Origin: Bryobacteraceae bacterium
Lineage (GTDB): Bacteria > Acidobacteriota > Terriglobia > Bryobacterales > Bryobacteraceae
Direction: 5' to 3'
Length of the DNA: 64,000 nucleotides
Assembly (NCBI GenBank): GCA_947458745.1
Contig: CANGYQ010000003.1
Coordinates: 1-64,000 of the forward strand
In this document: in pieces, positions 62,811-64,000 of the stretch
Position numbering within the stretch: the first letter of the stretch is position 1
Layout of the letters: each line of letters starts with the position of its first letter
The notes under the pieces: generated by a model
The model's input: the letters and a program-made list of their open reading frames with translations, nothing else
Databases searched by the model: none
What the model was told of the DNA's origin: nothing
Program-made: the position numbers and the translations under genes

Positions 62811-63491
62811 CTAGTTCTTGGGCAGCGCGAAGCAGTAGAACAACCCCGCCCCACCGGTCGCCACCAGATTCGCCTGGCTGCAACCACGCGAGGGGTGCGC
62901 GGAATTCCAGGAGATGCCGCCGCCGTTGCGGTCATGGTGCCCCACTTGCGCGGAGCCTTCACCTTCGCTGGTCCAGTTCTTGCACGTGTGGTCCGCACCA
63001 TCGGCATAGGCGCGGCCATCGGGGCCGGTGCCGGTGAGAATGTCGTGCATGTTGGGCTGGCTGCCCACGCCGTTCACCATCTCACCCTTTTCGGTGAGCC
63101 CATTGTTCTTGGTGATCAGGTTGCCCATCCGTGCTGCCTCCACCGTATCGCCGATCAGGGTCGCCAGATCCTTGGCCACTACGGTGCCGCGGAAGTTCTG
63201 CCACGGGCCATTGCCGATGCGGTCCCGGGCATTGACGGCCGCTTTGCCGTCGGCGGCGGAAGTGCTCAGATAAGCGCGCCAGGTCTTGTCGCCCGCTCCG
63301 GCCGCCGTCGCCAGCTTCTGGCAATGCGCATCCGCGCCCGCCAAACCACCCAGGTTGGCTCCGGTGCCGGTGCCAACACTGGTAATGAAAAAGCTCATGG
63401 CCTCCGGCTTGCCTGCCGGTGGCGGCTGCTGAGCGAACAAGCTACCGGCCCCTAAAGTGGCCGCGGTCAGAGTGGTCCAGAGAATTTTCAT
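62811..63491 (-). CDS. secreted lectin-like/DUF1554-type protein
   Basis: 226 residues with a signal peptide (WTTLTAATLGAGSLFAQ). The mature part has paired cysteines (DAHCQKLA; ADHTCKNWTS; SRGCSQANL; LFYCFALP) and the pattern GANLGGLAGADAHCQ...WRAYLST of DUF1554-like, endostatin/C-type-lectin-related extracellular proteins. It is convergent with the aminopeptidase. No ligand can be named. Confidence 0.7.
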   Translation of the reverse strand: MKILWTTLTAATLGAGSLFAQQPPPAGKPEAMSFFITSVGTGTGANLGGLAGADAHCQKLATAAGAGDKTWRAYLSTSAADGKAAVNARDRIGNGPWQNFRGTVVAKDLATLIGDTVEAARMGNLITKNNGLTEKGEMVNGVGSQPNMHDILTGTGPDGRAYADGADHTCKNWTSEGEGSAQVGHHDRNGGGISWNSAHPSRGCSQANLVATGGAGLFYCFALPKN

Positions 63492-63607
63492 GTGATAGCC
63501 TCCTTGCGTTCAAGACGAAACGTGTGTGTTCAGCCTACTACTCCCGTTGCGGCAAGACAAGTGACCAGCAGAATCAGAGGCGGTAGCGCGGCGGCATCCA
63601 AGCTAGC

Positions 63608-63631
63608 GTAGGATGGGCGTGTCCATCCTAC
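63608..63631. repeat. 9-base inverted repeat before the DUF2442 gene
   Basis: GTAGGATGG and CCATCCTAC with a GCGTGT loop, ending 17 bases ahead of the ATG at 63649. There is no T-run. It may be a regulatory hairpin in the leader or an intergenic palindrome. Confidence 0.4.
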
Positions 63632-63648
63632 ATCCAAGAATCGATCCC

Positions 63649-63876
63649 ATGCCCAACCAGACCCGCGTCATCAGTCTCCACTTTTCCCCCGCCACACTCC
63701 ACGTCGCCTTGGCCGACGGCCGCGAGTTGAGCCTGCCGCTGGCCCGCTTCCCGCGCCTAGCTGCCGCCACGCCCCAACAACTAGACGACTGGCATCTGAT
63801 TGGCCGCGGCCTGGGCATTCAATGGACCCAACTCGGCGAAGATCTCTCCGTCGAGTCGCTGTTGGCGTCGGAGTAG
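63649..63876 (+). CDS. DUF2442 family protein
   Basis: 75 residues from ATG at 63649; an earlier GTG at 63613 lies within the hairpin. VISLHFSPATLHVALADGRELSLPLARFPRL, then DDWHLIGRGLGIQWTQLGEDLSVESLL, is the complete DUF2442 pattern. These small proteins often pair with DUF4160 genes in toxin-antitoxin-like pairs; no partner is beside this one. Confidence 0.85.
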   Translation: MPNQTRVISLHFSPATLHVALADGRELSLPLARFPRLAAATPQQLDDWHLIGRGLGIQWTQLGEDLSVESLLASE

Positions 63877-63887
63877 GGTTGGAGAAG

Positions 63888-64000
63888 CTAAACGACGGCG
63901 CAGACGTTCGATAGCGTACCGATACCGCCCACGGAAATTTCGCACACATCGCCCGCCGCCAGCGCGGCATCTTCCTTGACGATGATGCCCGTGCCGGTCA
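63888..64000 (-). CDS. fumarylacetoacetate hydrolase family protein, C-terminal end (partial)
   Basis: The last 37 residues of a gene that begins beyond the right edge. TGTGIIVKEDAALAAGDVCEI and VGGIGTLSNVC match the end of the FAH fold, in which GxGTGxxxxP and G(I)GTLxN are conserved. Substrate cannot be told from this piece. Confidence 0.75.
   Translation of the reverse strand, partial: TGTGIIVKEDAALAAGDVCEISVGGIGTLSNVCAVV

Overview
The window is GC-rich bacterial DNA that looks like an Acidobacterium of the Solibacter/Bryobacter group. This is inferred from three things: paired planctomycete-type cytochrome (DUF1549/DUF1553) and DUF1501 genes, a very large Oar-like TonB receptor with a carboxypeptidase-regulatory N-terminus, and many secreted proteins of unknown role. 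No 16S gene is present to confirm it.

Region 1 (1-22482) is the S10-spc-alpha ribosomal protein cluster: the end of tuf, then rpsJ to rplO, secY, adk, map, infA, rpmJ, rpsM, rpsK, rpsD, rpoA and rplQ, closed by a clear intrinsic terminator. The order is canonical with one striking exception. A complete four-gene heavy-metal RND efflux operon (outer-membrane factor, lipoprotein adaptor, CusA/CzcA-type pump, DUF190 protein) sits on the same strand between map and infA (12868-18792).

Region 2 (22500-38610) is mixed. It holds an SMP-30-like protein, an OmpR-type two-component system, a DUF1549/1553 plus DUF1501 secreted pair, tRNA-His, a dGTPase with a TPR membrane protein, a STAS/anti-sigma kinase pair with its own terminator, a membrane-anchored beta-carbonic anhydrase, an AAA ATPase, a class C beta-lactamase-fold hydrolase, an SDR and a VOC protein. 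Two genes here are clearly dead: a hybrid sensor kinase with a large internal deletion, and a c-type cytochrome that has lost its start codon.

Region 3 (38734-about 44590) is a small integrated element at tRNA-Val(GAC). It has a tyrosine integrase, a 58-residue gene, a serine recombinase, a divergent small gene across a perfect inverted repeat, and a translationally coupled J-domain/Sel1-repeat pair as cargo. Gene remnants and dispersed repeats follow.

Region 4 (44593-64000) has the Oar-like receptor divergent from a seven-haem cytochrome/TPR protein, a second DUF1549/1553 plus DUF1501 pair, and a Uma2 nuclease-fold gene. A duplicated Uma2-start/moeZ-end segment has decayed reciprocally in its two copies. 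Next is a cysM-mec-cysO-moeZ operon, which predicts cysteine synthesis from a protein-bound thiocarboxylate. A cohesin-domain protein broken by three frameshifts, an M29-like aminopeptidase, a secreted lectin-like protein, a DUF2442 gene and the tail of a fumarylacetoacetate-hydrolase-family gene close the window.

Best candidates for something new are the J-domain/Sel1 cassette on the tRNA-Val element, the metal pump embedded in the ribosomal protein cluster, the CysO homologue ending in GGGR, and the reciprocal-decay duplication around Uma2/moeZ.
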